64,000 nucleotides of DNA from Thermoanaerobacterium sp. RBIITD (GTDB lineage: Bacteria > Bacillota > Thermoanaerobacteria > Thermoanaerobacterales > Thermoanaerobacteraceae): positions 992,001 through 1,056,000 of the forward strand of contig NZ_LT906662.1 in NCBI RefSeq assembly GCF_900205865.1. Reading direction: 5' to 3'. The notes beneath the pieces are model-generated. The model was given only the letters and a program-made list of their open reading frames with translations, searched no databases and was not told where the DNA came from. The position numbers and the translations under genes are program-made. Shown here one piece after another: positions 35,194 through 44,295 of the stretch (positions within the stretch are counted from its first letter, which is position 1; every line of letters begins with the position of its first letter).

Positions 35194-35973
35194 TTATAAT
35201 TTTATATATTCGTCATATACCATCTTAGATATTTTCCCTATTGTCTTTCTGCCTTCTAAATTTGTCTTCATTTTATTTGTCAGCACGCTTATTATGTATG
35301 TGCAATTCTTAAGATACACAATCCCTACGTCGTGTTCAAGAAAGTCAAGTTCACCTGGTTTATGTGCTATAATTGTATTCTCAGGTAGATATAGATCAAG
35401 CCTGCCTAAATCTTGCTGCCTTTTTAAAATGTCAAGCATCATATTGCTGTACTCTTTATTGATTACTTTTCCATCATTGATAAGCTCTAATATATGTGTC
35501 ATATCTGCTGCACATGTATAATTTTCTTTACCGCATCTAGCAGCTTCGAAATCCATCATCTTTCTCTGAAGCTTTGTATGTGACATTCCAAGACTTACCG
35601 CCATATTATTGACGTTTTTCATGTCCGCTATATCAATAAGAATATTTGTCGCTGTATTGTCGCTTATGATTATCATTAATGTTATGAGCTCTTCTATTGT
35701 AAATTTATGTCCACTATTTAATTCGTGTAAAATGCCGCTTCCACCGGTTTTCATGAAATTTGATAATATTATATTATCATTGAGTCTTATAAACCCTTCC
35801 TTAACCTTTCTCAATATCTCTGCCATAATAACAATTTTAATTGTACTTGCGGATGGAAACACTAAATTTTCATTTATATTTATGGTTTCACCTGTTTTTA
35901 AATTTTTTATAGAAGCACCCACATTTCCTGACGTGCTTTTTATTAAATTTTGAATATTTTCATAAAGCCCCAT
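35194..35973 (-). CDS. Class A beta-lactamase-like serine hydrolase, no signal peptide
   Basis: A 259-residue protein with the serine beta-lactamase/penicillin-binding fold. The active-site STIK tetrad (Ser43-Lys46), the SDN loop (IISDNTATNIL) and an omega-loop-like DFEAARCGKEN are present, and the third box is KPG (IIAHKPGELDF) in place of KTG. Unlike true secreted class A enzymes, it starts MGLYENIQNLIKSTSG with no signal peptide or lipobox, so it would remain in the cytoplasm unless the true start is missed; no better upstream start is visible. It may be a non-lactamase hydrolase. It stands alone, convergent with cadA. Confidence 0.82.
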   Translation of the reverse strand: MGLYENIQNLIKSTSGNVGASIKNLKTGETININENLVFPSASTIKIVIMAEILRKVKEGFIRLNDNIILSNFMKTGGSGILHELNSGHKFTIEELITLMIIISDNTATNILIDIADMKNVNNMAVSLGMSHTKLQRKMMDFEAARCGKENYTCAADMTHILELINDGKVINKEYSNMMLDILKRQQDLGRLDLYLPENTIIAHKPGELDFLEHDVGIVYLKNCTYIISVLTNKMKTNLEGRKTIGKISKMVYDEYIKL

Positions 35974-36062
35974 AATAGCACTTCCTTATCATATATTTAT
36001 ACGATTTAATAATAAACATATTTTTAGAAAAAATCCAGTACAATTTTATTATTGATATTAAT

Positions 36063-36090
36063 TTGTTTTTAATAAATGTTATTGTATAAT
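36063..36090 (+). promoter_or_regulatory. Promoter of the aldo/keto reductase gene
   Basis: TTGTTT (36063-36068), a 16-bp spacer and a consensus TATAAT (36085-36090). Confidence 0.6.
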
Positions 36091-36127
36091 CTAGTTAGGT
36101 AGTAATATTTATTAAGGAGGTTTTTTA

Positions 36128-37045
36128 ATGAAGAATATAAAGATTGCCAATGGAGAGATTAATGCATCAGAGATTGCGCTTGGTTGTATGAGGATTGCAG
36201 ATCTTCCGGTAAAAGATGTTGCTAATCTTATCAGTACTGCTTTTGATGGTGGCATAAACTTTTTTGACCACGCCGATATTTACAGCAATGGCAGAGCCGA
36301 AGAAGTATTCGCAAAAGCTTTTGACACATTAGGAATCAGCAGAGAAAAAATATATCTTCAAACAAAATGCGGTATTCGAAAGGGATATTATGATTTTTCT
36401 AAGGAGCACATTTTAGAAGCTGTCGATGGCAGCCTGAAACGCCTTAACACCGATTACATAGACGTATTGCTTTTACATCGTCCAGATGCACTTGTAGAGC
36501 CTGAAGAAGTTGCTGAAGCATTTGCTATATTACATAGTAGCGGTAAAGTCAGATATTTCGGTGTTAGCAACCACAATCCTATGCAGATAGAATTGCTTAG
36601 CAAATATTTAAATCATAAACTTATCATAAACCAGTTGCAATTGAGTATCAAACATAGTGGTATGATAGACCAAGGTATACACGTAAATACGAAAGTCGAT
36701 GGCTCAACTGACAGGGATGGAAGTATATTGGATTATTGCCGTCTTAAGAATATCACAATTCAAGCATGGTCACCTTTCCAATATGGCTTTTTTGATGGTG
36801 TTTTCTTAAATAATGATAAATTCCCAGAGCTAAATAAAAAAATTGATGAAATAGCAGCGGCAAAAGGTGTGTCAAATTCAGCAATTGCTGTTGCATGGAT
36901 ATTAAGGCATCCGGCTAAAATACAAGTAATTGTTGGTACAACAAAATCAGATCGGTTAAAGGACATATTAAAAGCATCCGATGTAGAACTTACAAGACAA
37001 GAATGGTACGAAATATATAAAGCTGCAGGAAACATGATTCCATAG
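36128..37045 (+). CDS. Aldo/keto reductase
   Basis: A 305-residue (beta/alpha)8 NADPH-dependent reductase close to the YdhF group. Catalytic residues are seen in NFFDHADIYSNGRAEE (Asp, Tyr), LQTKCGIRKG (Lys) and DVLLLHRPD (His). The NADPH-binding end contains QVIVGTTKSDRLKDILKASD. It reduces aldehydes or ketones; no substrate is evident. A TTAAGGAGG site precedes the ATG, and the gene is monocistronic. Confidence 0.93.
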   Translation: MKNIKIANGEINASEIALGCMRIADLPVKDVANLISTAFDGGINFFDHADIYSNGRAEEVFAKAFDTLGISREKIYLQTKCGIRKGYYDFSKEHILEAVDGSLKRLNTDYIDVLLLHRPDALVEPEEVAEAFAILHSSGKVRYFGVSNHNPMQIELLSKYLNHKLIINQLQLSIKHSGMIDQGIHVNTKVDGSTDRDGSILDYCRLKNITIQAWSPFQYGFFDGVFLNNDKFPELNKKIDEIAAAKGVSNSAIAVAWILRHPAKIQVIVGTTKSDRLKDILKASDVELTRQEWYEIYKAAGNMIP

Positions 37046-37099
37046 CTAAAAGCACACTCAGGACTTTTTAGATACTTAGTCCCCATTCGCATTGTGCAA

Positions 37100-37170
37100 T
37101 ATCACCGCAATTGCCATCGTCAAGTGAACTTCTTACTTTTCTTACTGCATCTTACACCATCTGGTTTTTA
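37100..37170 (-). other. Possible coding remnant in the spacer
   Basis: On the minus strand a short stop-free stretch contains VRKVRSSLDDGNCGDIAQCE and ends shortly after at a stop near 37070. It reads like the tail of a protein but has no start or ribosome site. I do not recognise it; the rest of 37046-37178 shows nothing else. Confidence 0.25.
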
Positions 37171-37178
37171 AATGAAAA

Positions 37179-37236
37179 TAGCCATTGTCTATCAATTATT
37201 ATCAAGTAATTATAGAGAGTGGCTAATATCTTTTTA
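37179..37236 (+). terminator. Long imperfect hairpin terminator
   Basis: TAGCCATTGTCTATCAATTA (37179-37198) pairs with TAATTATAGAGAGTGGCTA (37207-37225) with a few mismatches, then comes ATATCTTTTT. It probably ends the aldo/keto reductase transcript. Confidence 0.6.
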
Positions 37237-37262
37237 GATTCTTCGCATCACTCAGAATGATG
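37236..37262. repeat. AGATTCTTCGC...CTCAGAATGA intergenic motif
   Basis: AGATTCTTCGC and CTCAGAATGA flank CATCA. The AGATTCT and AGAATGA ends resemble a short intergenic repeat I have seen in unrelated bacterial genomes, and CAGAATGA is shared with the element at 6608-6653. Only these two partial copies are in this window. Confidence 0.4.
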
Positions 37263-37291
37263 GATTTGCGGCCCCACATCCCCTTGATAAA

Positions 37292-37654
37292 TTACCTTTC
37301 ATAAACACCATATTTTAGCATTTCAATATACTCTTTAAAATCCTCTATAATCTTATCCATATTTGAAATCGCTTCATCAAAGTCTTGTTTATACATTTCC
37401 AAGTATTTATTGCCTATTGCTTCAATAGCAGCGATGATGAAATTTAAAGCTTTATTAACATCAATATCCTTGCGAAAATTGGAATAATCTATGCCATCCA
37501 TTATTATCGGCATCATTTTTGAGGTTATTTCTTCATGCCTGTTCATAATATCTTTCTTTACTTCATCTGGTATATTAATAAATGCAGTAGCAAGGAATCT
37601 ATATTCAACTGGATTCTCAAAGTACACTTGAAGTTTTCTAATAGCCCAATTCAT
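37292..37654 (-). pseudogene. TetR-like C-terminal domain without the DNA-binding half
   Basis: A 120-residue product (starts MNWAIRKLQVYFENPVEYRF) with the helical character of a TetR-family ligand-binding domain and nothing resembling the N-terminal helix-turn-helix. An in-frame stop lies directly upstream of its ATG, yet AGGAAGGGAT is well spaced before it, so the fragment may still be translated. It follows an ABC-2 exporter operon whose first gene is preceded by a TetR-type operator. The likely history is loss of the DNA-binding half of the operon's regulator. Assignment to TetR is by resemblance only. Confidence 0.5.
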
Positions 37655-37714
37655 TTATATCCCTTCCTACACATAAAGCAGCCTATTATGTTTTGCTATA
37701 ATCACTATATCTAT

Positions 37715-38515
37715 TTATATCTTTAAATCCCTTTTTTCATAAAATATATATGTTACACCGAATAATACAACAATAATGACAGCAGACAATATAATATAAA
37801 TAGGCTCAAATCCTTTTCCATATAACAAATTTTTTGCATCAAAGTATTTAAATGGTGTGAAATACTTTAAGTTATCAAGTTTACTATTTATATCAATAGC
37901 CAATGATAGAATATAAGTTACCAGCATAGCACCAGTTGTAGTTGGTAAAGCTATTTTAGGATTTTTACTTACGGCTGCTAATCCCATTCCAAATGACATA
38001 AATATTAATTGTAATATAAACATCCCGATCATTAATTTAGCAATATCACCCGTTACTGCTTCACCTTTGCTAAAATGCTTTACAAATACTATTGAAGATA
38101 GTGATGTAACTACATTGAATACTATTATATTCGTAAAAGCAGCAAGCAGCTTAGATGTTATTATTTTCATTCTCGAAGCAGGTTTTGAAAACAAAAATTC
38201 TGCTGTTTTATCCTCTTCTTCCTTTGAAATAATATTTGCACCAATTATTGATGCATGTATTGTGGCCATTAATATAATATAAATAAATATTACTCCATAA
38301 TATCCAATCGCTTTCGACAAATCAAAGGTACCTGCACCAAACATAGATTGTACCGCTTTCGGCATTTTAGAAATAAGGTCATTCATTGATTGGCCTGATA
38401 CTAAAGAACTTGCAGCATATTTCTCCATAGACGCCGCTATAAGTAAAAAAATGCCTACACACCAAAAAATCAGAGATTTTCTATGAGCTTTCATCTCTCT
38501 AATATATATATTCAT
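37715..38515 (-). CDS. ABC-2 type transporter permease (second)
   Basis: A 266-residue protein with six predicted membrane segments. Its layout matches its upstream neighbour: an N-terminal MNIYIREMKAHRKSLIFW, then a large segment between helices 1 and 2, and TISKEE-like loop IISKEEEDKTAEFLFSKPAS that contacts the ATPase. Together with the 265-residue partner it should form the membrane channel of an exporter, probably for an antibiotic or lipid-like compound. It is last of the three exporter genes; 14 bp separate it from the first permease. Confidence 0.88.
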   Translation of the reverse strand: MNIYIREMKAHRKSLIFWCVGIFLLIAASMEKYAASSLVSGQSMNDLISKMPKAVQSMFGAGTFDLSKAIGYYGVIFIYIILMATIHASIIGANIISKEEEDKTAEFLFSKPASRMKIITSKLLAAFTNIIVFNVVTSLSSIVFVKHFSKGEAVTGDIAKLMIGMFILQLIFMSFGMGLAAVSKNPKIALPTTTGAMLVTYILSLAIDINSKLDNLKYFTPFKYFDAKNLLYGKGFEPIYIILSAVIIVVLFGVTYIFYEKRDLKI

Positions 38516-38529
38516 AACATAAACCTCCT

Positions 38530-39327
38530 CTAAACTGCATGGACATCTTTTTTTGAATAAATCATATAACTTGCAACAATAGAAGCAATTATAATTATAA
38601 TTGATATAATAACAAAAGACATTTCATATGACACATTCTTGATGATATATTCGGTGTCAAAATATTTAAATGGTGTTAAATATTTCATTGTTTTATCATT
38701 TAATGTAGATTGAAATATCCCTATTGTATAAAAAGCAAATACAGTCCCAAGAGAAATTGAGATTGTCGATTTAATTTTTGGTACTATTACCGAAACAATG
38801 ACACCCAATAACAAAAATATAATCTGAATAAAGAACAGTGTAATTGAGATCATAAAAAATGTCTTCACACTAAATGCTTCTGTCGCCACTGCTGTTGCCA
38901 TTACATATGCAGCAATCAAATATACAACATTTGTTATAAGTATAGTTGTCAAAACTGCTAAAAGCTTAGATGTCATGATTTGATTACGTGTAACTGGCTT
39001 TGATAAAAGGAAATCTGCTGTCTTTCCTCGTACTTCCTTTGATATTGTAGAAATACCGAGATTCATCGCCTGTATAGCACCACATAGCACGACATAAGCA
39101 AATACAAATGAGTAAAAACTCATAAATTTAGTAATTTCATCTATGGAAACTCCAAAGGCTCTTCTAACCGGTTCAGGGTAGCCTTCTAGTATCTTCTTAA
39201 CATCGGAAGCACTACTAGCAAAGGAAGGATATAATGAAAGAAAAAGTATTACCAATGCTGCTAATGAGGCACTCCATATGATTGTTGACTTTCTGTATGC
39301 CTTCAATTCATGTAAAAACATATTCAT
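38530..39327 (-). CDS. ABC-2 type transporter permease (first)
   Basis: A 265-residue permease with six membrane segments, starting MNMFLHELKAYRKSTIIWSA and containing TISKEVRGKTADFLLSKPVT between helices 2 and 3. It is clearly paralogous to the next permease, so the pair arose by duplication and makes a heterodimer. The gene starts 3 bp after the ATPase gene ends. Confidence 0.88.
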   Translation of the reverse strand: MNMFLHELKAYRKSTIIWSASLAALVILFLSLYPSFASSASDVKKILEGYPEPVRRAFGVSIDEITKFMSFYSFVFAYVVLCGAIQAMNLGISTISKEVRGKTADFLLSKPVTRNQIMTSKLLAVLTTILITNVVYLIAAYVMATAVATEAFSVKTFFMISITLFFIQIIFLLLGVIVSVIVPKIKSTISISLGTVFAFYTIGIFQSTLNDKTMKYLTPFKYFDTEYIIKNVSYEMSFVIISIIIIIASIVASYMIYSKKDVHAV

Positions 39328-39330
39328 AGC

Positions 39331-40215
39331 TTATTCCCCCTTTGTATAATAGTGCATAAAGATTTCCTCAAGACTTGGTTCTTCAATCATTATATCAGAT
39401 ATTTTTATTTCAGCTATTTTTTTCATGACTAAATTTATATTGCCTTTGAATAAAAAGCTTACAGTATGGTTTTTTACTTCAATATTGCTTACACCATCTA
39501 TTTTAAAGTATTCGCTTCCTATATTAGCTGATGTTTCTACAACAATTCTTTTATAGCTGTTTTCTCTCAATGTACTTATCTTTTCAAGACTAATGATTTT
39601 CCCCTCTTTTATAATCGCAACGCGATTGCATAATCTTTGAACTTCACTTAATATATGTGATGAAAACAGAACAGTTGCACCTTTCTTATTTTCATCCCGT
39701 AATAAATTAAAAAACCTCTGCTGCATTAGTGGATCAAGCCCACTTGTTGGTTCATCAAGTATTATAAGCTTTGGTTCATGTAAAAGTCCTTGAACGATTC
39801 CTACTTTTTTCCTGTTGCCAAATGACAAATCATCTATCTTCTTATAAAGGTCAAGGTCCATTATTTCGGCAAGCTCTCTCATTCTCTTGCTGCAGTCTTT
39901 CTTGTAGAAACTTGCTGAATACTTTAGAAGATCTATGACTCTCATATTATCATAATAAAATACTTCGGATGGCAAATAACCTATTTCTTTCTTTATTTCA
40001 GGTCCGTATTTAATACAGTCTTTCCCGAATATTTTAGCACTACCGCTTGTAGGATAAATAAGCGATAATAAAGTTCTAATCGTTGTTGATTTTCCCGCAC
40101 CATTTGGACCTATGAATCCAAAAATCTCTCCCTCTTCAACATTAAAACTTACATCAATAATGCCTCTTGATTTACCATAATATTTCGTAAGTTTGTTTGT
40201 TTCAATAACATTCAT
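39331..40215 (-). CDS. ABC transporter ATP-binding protein (exporter)
   Basis: About 294 residues. Walker A is GPNGAGKSTTIRTL, the signature region DDLSFGNRKKVGIVQGL, Walker B IILDEPTSGLDPLMQ, followed by the H-loop in VLFSSHILSE. It is of the DrrA/CcmA type that partners with ABC-2 permeases, and the two permease genes follow directly. The ATG at 40215 with AGGAGG is preferred over an upstream in-frame codon at 40221. A TTGAC-N6-GTCAA palindrome lies just before it. Confidence 0.93.
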   Translation of the reverse strand: MNVIETNKLTKYYGKSRGIIDVSFNVEEGEIFGFIGPNGAGKSTTIRTLLSLIYPTSGSAKIFGKDCIKYGPEIKKEIGYLPSEVFYYDNMRVIDLLKYSASFYKKDCSKRMRELAEIMDLDLYKKIDDLSFGNRKKVGIVQGLLHEPKLIILDEPTSGLDPLMQQRFFNLLRDENKKGATVLFSSHILSEVQRLCNRVAIIKEGKIISLEKISTLRENSYKRIVVETSANIGSEYFKIDGVSNIEVKNHTVSFLFKGNINLVMKKIAEIKISDIMIEEPSLEEIFMHYYTKGE

Positions 40216-40232
40216 AATCAATGCCTCCTATT

Positions 40233-40248
40233 TTGACTACATGGTCAA
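40233..40248. promoter_or_regulatory. TetR-type operator before the ABC-2 exporter operon
   Basis: TTGACTACATGGTCAA has perfect TTGAC/GTCAA arms and lies between the ribosome site and the upstream AT-rich region. Its form and location fit a TetR operator. The only TetR-like gene in this operon is the truncated one at 37292-37654. Confidence 0.65.
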
Positions 40249-40389
40249 TTTCCATTAATGCAAAAAAATTAATATTTTATTACAAGTTTTGCATACAATT
40301 GAGATGATTATTGATTTTTTTAAAATATTTATTTTCATCTCAAACCACCTAATCTTTTTATCACCGTACTAGGCCTTTTCCTAAATTCA

Positions 40390-41109
40390 TCAACGCTTTA
40401 TTTCACTTCTTTTTAACACTTCAAATCTCTTAATTTTGCCATAGTACCGTATACCAGCTTCATCATTAAATCCCATCGCTTTTGTTTGAATAATAGCAAC
40501 ATATTTAAAATACTGCAAAGATGATTTAATCTCTGAATACGGTATATGGTAAAATTTATATCTAAGATTTATTTCAAGCTGTTTCCTACTGTGTAGAAAG
40601 CCAACTAAAACTTCTTTGCTGTTAAAATTGATCTTCTCAAGATACTCGTATGTTCCAGATTGAAAAATTGTATTTTCAAATGTAGTTTCAGGTGAATCAT
40701 TTATTACGTCGTCTAATAAGTCTTCTACAAGTTTTGTCGCATTTGGCAAAAAAGGAAGTCCGCCTACGCTTACCTTCTCGATGCTTTTGTAAAATTGATG
40801 ATTTCTGTATTCATCTTCTTTTGAATAAGGAAATAATACAAATGCACCAAAAAACATCCTCTCAAAATTTTGATTATCCTTGTTCTCATACACGATTGCA
40901 TCTCTGTACCTGTGCATCGTATTTATATCATCCTCTTCAGGACCAGGCGTAAAATACTTTTTTAAGTAATCATTGTCATAGCATATCCTATACTTTGCTT
41001 CAAATATATAATTGTATTTGACATTTGATCCTTTTTTCTCCAGAGATAAAGCATTATCAGGCTTCTGAGCTACCGTCGCAGTTTTGTCGTACTTATTATT
41101 GTAAGTCAA
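40390..41109 (-). pseudogene. mcrC-like nuclease C-terminal remnant (DUF2357/PD-(D/E)XK type)
   Basis: The product contains a PD-(D/E)XK nuclease core: PDNALSL, then YIFEAKYRICYD, then DINTMHRYRDAIVYE, as in the nuclease half of McrC-like proteins that carry an N-terminal DUF2357 domain. That N-terminal half (several hundred residues) is missing. The protein-like frame continues upstream of the ATG for about eight more codons (NGERYFL before TYNNKYDK) until it meets the truncated mcrB-like gene in another frame. So a deletion has joined the two genes. The catalytic motif itself is intact, but the partner and substrate-binding part are lost, making function unlikely. It is the last coding piece of the BREX-side cluster. 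Confidence 0.7.
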
Positions 41110-42217
41110 AAAGTATCTTTCGCCATTTCTGGGGTAAAAGCTCTCTATTTAAGAGTTTATCTGTGACAATGCTCTTATCTATTCTATTTCTCGATTCTAT
41201 GATGGACAAGACATCGCTGAAGTAGTACTCTACTCTTGCAAGGTTCATCTCATCTAAGACAAAGAAATACGGCTTTTGAGGATTTTCCATCGCATCTTTT
41301 ACAAAAGTAGTAAGAACTCCCGGGTGAAATCTGCCATTTAGATCCTTATACCCCAATAAGTCTGTAGAGTCAGACCAGTCAGGCCTAACAGGCACAAGCT
41401 TAAAACGACTATTTTCCGCAGTCGCACCGATGGCTTCAGCAAAAAGCCTTGCCAGCTTGCTTTTGCCTGTCCCTGATATACCTGCCAATATCAAAAAAGG
41501 CTTCGTCTTCAAAGACAGGTAGTAGTTTTCAATAAGTTTGTCATCGTATAAAAATCCACGGCTTCTTATGTAGTTTTTAATGTTTGTAATTTCTTCTTTG
41601 ATGTTAAAAGTGTTTGTCATATCTTCCTTTTGCATACTCTCTTCTCTTGAATTTCTAGTAGATAAAATATAATCTATGTAAATATTTATTAAATCGTTGA
41701 GATCAGACTTTAATACTTCATCGCTGGGTATATTGTCTTTTTCATATAATTTATAAAAAATCATTCCCTTTTCATAGAATTCATTGCCAATCGATATATT
41801 ATCATCGGTTTTCCAGCCTTTTGGATTTAACTTATCCCTTATACTAGTCGCAATAGACATCATTTTTTCAATTGCCTTAGCTTTCCCATATTCATCCTTT
41901 AATTTGGTACAGCCTTGATTTAATGTGATATATAGCCTTTTCATATCTGATGAAAATAGATAAACAATATATACGCCTTCCATAGTAGTTTTTGTAACAC
42001 TTTTATGCATAATAGCGACCCATGGGATCTCAGCCCAGTTGCCTTGGCCGCATGATCCCTTTACTATAAAATCTCCACCTATAAAGCTAAATTTTTGTAT
42101 AGCATTTGGAATCTCATTCCGCAAAATTTCGCCCATTCTGTTGCCTTTAAATGGTTGCGAAGTCTTTGCAACTATGTAATTATTCATCACTTCTTCAAAA
42201 AGTTGTTTTAGAGGCAT
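41096..42217 (-). pseudogene. mcrB-like AAA+ GTPase/ATPase, truncated after Walker B
   Basis: 373 codons. The N-terminal ~150 residues match the MrcB N-terminal (DUF3578) domain (GNWAEIPWVAIMHKSVTKTT). The AAA_5 part has Walker A (LAGISGTGKSKLARLF), the VRPDWSDSTDLLGYKD region and Walker B (FVLDEMNLARVEYYFSDVLS). The protein then ends after about 25 more residues (PQKWRKILFDLQ) without sensor motifs, about 150 or more residues short of a normal McrB. Its end overlaps the mcrC-like remnant by 14 bases in another frame. It lies 41 bp after brxL and would restrict modified foreign DNA, complementing BREX, if complete. In this form it is probably non-functional. Confidence 0.7.
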
Positions 42218-42258
42218 ATTATATCACTTCTTCCTACATGCATGTATATTCAAATCAA

Positions 42259-44283
42259 TCATGATACGCCAAGCGCCTTAAATACGGCATCTTTCGGGTC
42301 CTGATAAAATGATATCTGAAACTTTGAAAAAAGCTCTGGAGGGACAGATGGTATATCAACAGCAGAAGACATCGGAAGCAATACTTTTTTTGCACCAGCA
42401 TCAAAGCAGGCTTGTAACATATTAGCCAAATCAGAGACTTTTTTTATCGTCCCACCTATGCTCATAGAGCCAAGAACTACCATTTGCTCTTGTATAGGCT
42501 TTGAAAGGGACTGTGAACATAACGCTATAAAAGCAGGCAATGCCATATCATCTATTGATCCTATGCCTTGCAAGTCTTGTATGTGCATGTAAAAATCCAT
42601 TGTCTTTGTATTTATAGCACTGCTTATGCTCTTTGAATTAGCTCTAAAATAGTTAAAAGCTATATTGATGCTTTCCTTTAATTTACTGCTGTACGCTCCT
42701 GATTTTTCAAGCTTGCCAGAACCAGCCATTGATTCAACTTCTATCTTAAAGACCCCTAACATGCCAGATTCGCCTCGTCCAACAGTATAGACGTGTCCCG
42801 GTTTGTATGCACCTTCTGGTATAAGTTTGCCTCCACCTATCTCAGGAACAGACACGAAATTTTCCTTTAGCGTATCATTGTCTATATACGAAAAATGCAC
42901 ATCATAAAACTCCATACCGCCAATTTTTTTAAGCTGCTCTTTTACCCTTCTTCTTCCAACAAGAGCATACTTAAGCACTTCTTCCACATCTTCCTTATTA
43001 AAATTCTCATCAGGATACAATATCTTTAAAAGACCCGATACAGTTTTTTTGACAGCTATTACGTCTCTTTGATTGAGGTTATTTCCTAATTTAAAATATT
43101 TGTCAATCGCATCAGCGAAAGTCCTCTTCCTCATCTCCCTAAAAAATTCCGATAGATAATCAGTTATAAATCCATACCTATCCGTAAAAAACTCAGGCCT
43201 CATCTTTGGTATCTCCCAACCAGGCAAGTAAAAATGAATTCTATCAAAAAAAGCCGAATCGTTATTCATGGCATCAGGGAACGGCGCAAATAGATGAGAA
43301 GTCTTTAAAAGGTAATCAACACTGTCGTTGATATTCCCCACAAAAACCATCGATGCATTTGCGCTTTTCTCTTCTTTGCCACGGGCAAATGAGCCAGACG
43401 CCATGTAGTCTTTCATAATTTGAACGCCATCTTTATCTTTAAAATTAATGCCGGCCACCTCATCGAAAGCAACAACATCCCAAAGCCCAACGAGGCCAAT
43501 AGATTTAGTCGACATATTGTAGAAAAGATTTGCTACAGTTGTGTGTCCTCCCGAAACTAATATGGCATTAGGCGATATCTCCTTGTACACATGAGACTTG
43601 CCAGTGCCTCTTGGCCCAAGCTCACAAAGGTTATAGTTATTTTCAACAAGCGGTACAAGTCTTTCAATGAGATGCCATTTCTGTATTTCGGAAAACTTCG
43701 TGGGCTCCATTCCTATAGATCGCAATATAACATCCATCCACTCATCTTTTGTAAAATGCTTTCTTCCCTCAAATATCTCATCTATGTCCATTGATGGCAT
43801 TTGTATCGGCTTAAGGCTCCTTATGAAGAAAGGTGAGCCGTTTCGAACATTTTCATCAAAGAAGTATTCCATCTGAAGTATGCACCATATACCGCCTGAT
43901 AAAAGCCTGTCATAATTTTTTACAAAGTAGTCATCTATTTTTATATTCCTAAGGCCAAGGTTAGAAAACTCTGCTTCATAAATATTCTTCTTTTCATTTA
44001 ACTTTACATTTATTTTGTCTATCACATTGTAAACGCCCAGTTCTTTTATCTTTGACTTGACCATTTCTGCTTCATCAGGCCTTACAAAATTATCTGCCAA
44101 TATCTTTTTTACTTTATCAAGTCCATCTCTTATGGCATCTTCGTCATCTGTTGCACAGTACATCCCCAGCAAATACTCTAAAACATATGTTGGTACATTG
44201 GCACCTTCCTTGATTAACTTTGTAAGGTCTTTTCTCACTACTCTTCCTGCAAAGTATTCATTTAATTTTTCATCCAAATCCAT
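42259..44283 (-). CDS. brxL: BREX protein BrxL (Lon-like AAA+ protein)
   Basis: A 674-residue BrxL, full length. It begins MDLDEKLNEYFAGRVVRKDL, a typical start. The AAA+ core has Walker A GPRGTGKSHVYKE and Walker B VVAFDEVAGINFKD; the C-terminal ~200 residues form the Lon protease-like domain, ending DAVFKALGVS with the conserved region GSMSIGGTIKKVSDLANML. BrxL is the sixth core component of type I BREX; it forms ring assemblies on DNA and is required for phage defence in several systems. The gene follows pglZ by 12 bp and is preceded by AGGGGTAATCG. Confidence 0.95.
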   Translation of the reverse strand: MDLDEKLNEYFAGRVVRKDLTKLIKEGANVPTYVLEYLLGMYCATDDEDAIRDGLDKVKKILADNFVRPDEAEMVKSKIKELGVYNVIDKINVKLNEKKNIYEAEFSNLGLRNIKIDDYFVKNYDRLLSGGIWCILQMEYFFDENVRNGSPFFIRSLKPIQMPSMDIDEIFEGRKHFTKDEWMDVILRSIGMEPTKFSEIQKWHLIERLVPLVENNYNLCELGPRGTGKSHVYKEISPNAILVSGGHTTVANLFYNMSTKSIGLVGLWDVVAFDEVAGINFKDKDGVQIMKDYMASGSFARGKEEKSANASMVFVGNINDSVDYLLKTSHLFAPFPDAMNNDSAFFDRIHFYLPGWEIPKMRPEFFTDRYGFITDYLSEFFREMRKRTFADAIDKYFKLGNNLNQRDVIAVKKTVSGLLKILYPDENFNKEDVEEVLKYALVGRRRVKEQLKKIGGMEFYDVHFSYIDNDTLKENFVSVPEIGGGKLIPEGAYKPGHVYTVGRGESGMLGVFKIEVESMAGSGKLEKSGAYSSKLKESINIAFNYFRANSKSISSAINTKTMDFYMHIQDLQGIGSIDDMALPAFIALCSQSLSKPIQEQMVVLGSMSIGGTIKKVSDLANMLQACFDAGAKKVLLPMSSAVDIPSVPPELFSKFQISFYQDPKDAVFKALGVS

Positions 44284-44295
44284 AATCGATTACCC

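Noticed and set aside
40300-40352. TTGAGATG...CATCTCAA hairpin after the mcrC remnant as a terminator
   Set aside because: No T-run follows on either strand at the right place, and the loop is long.
41096-41140. Programmed frameshift joining the mcrB-like and mcrC-like genes into one protein
   Set aside because: The mcrB part lacks its sensor region and the mcrC part lacks its N-terminal half, so a frameshift alone cannot restore a normal protein; no slippery sequence was seen.
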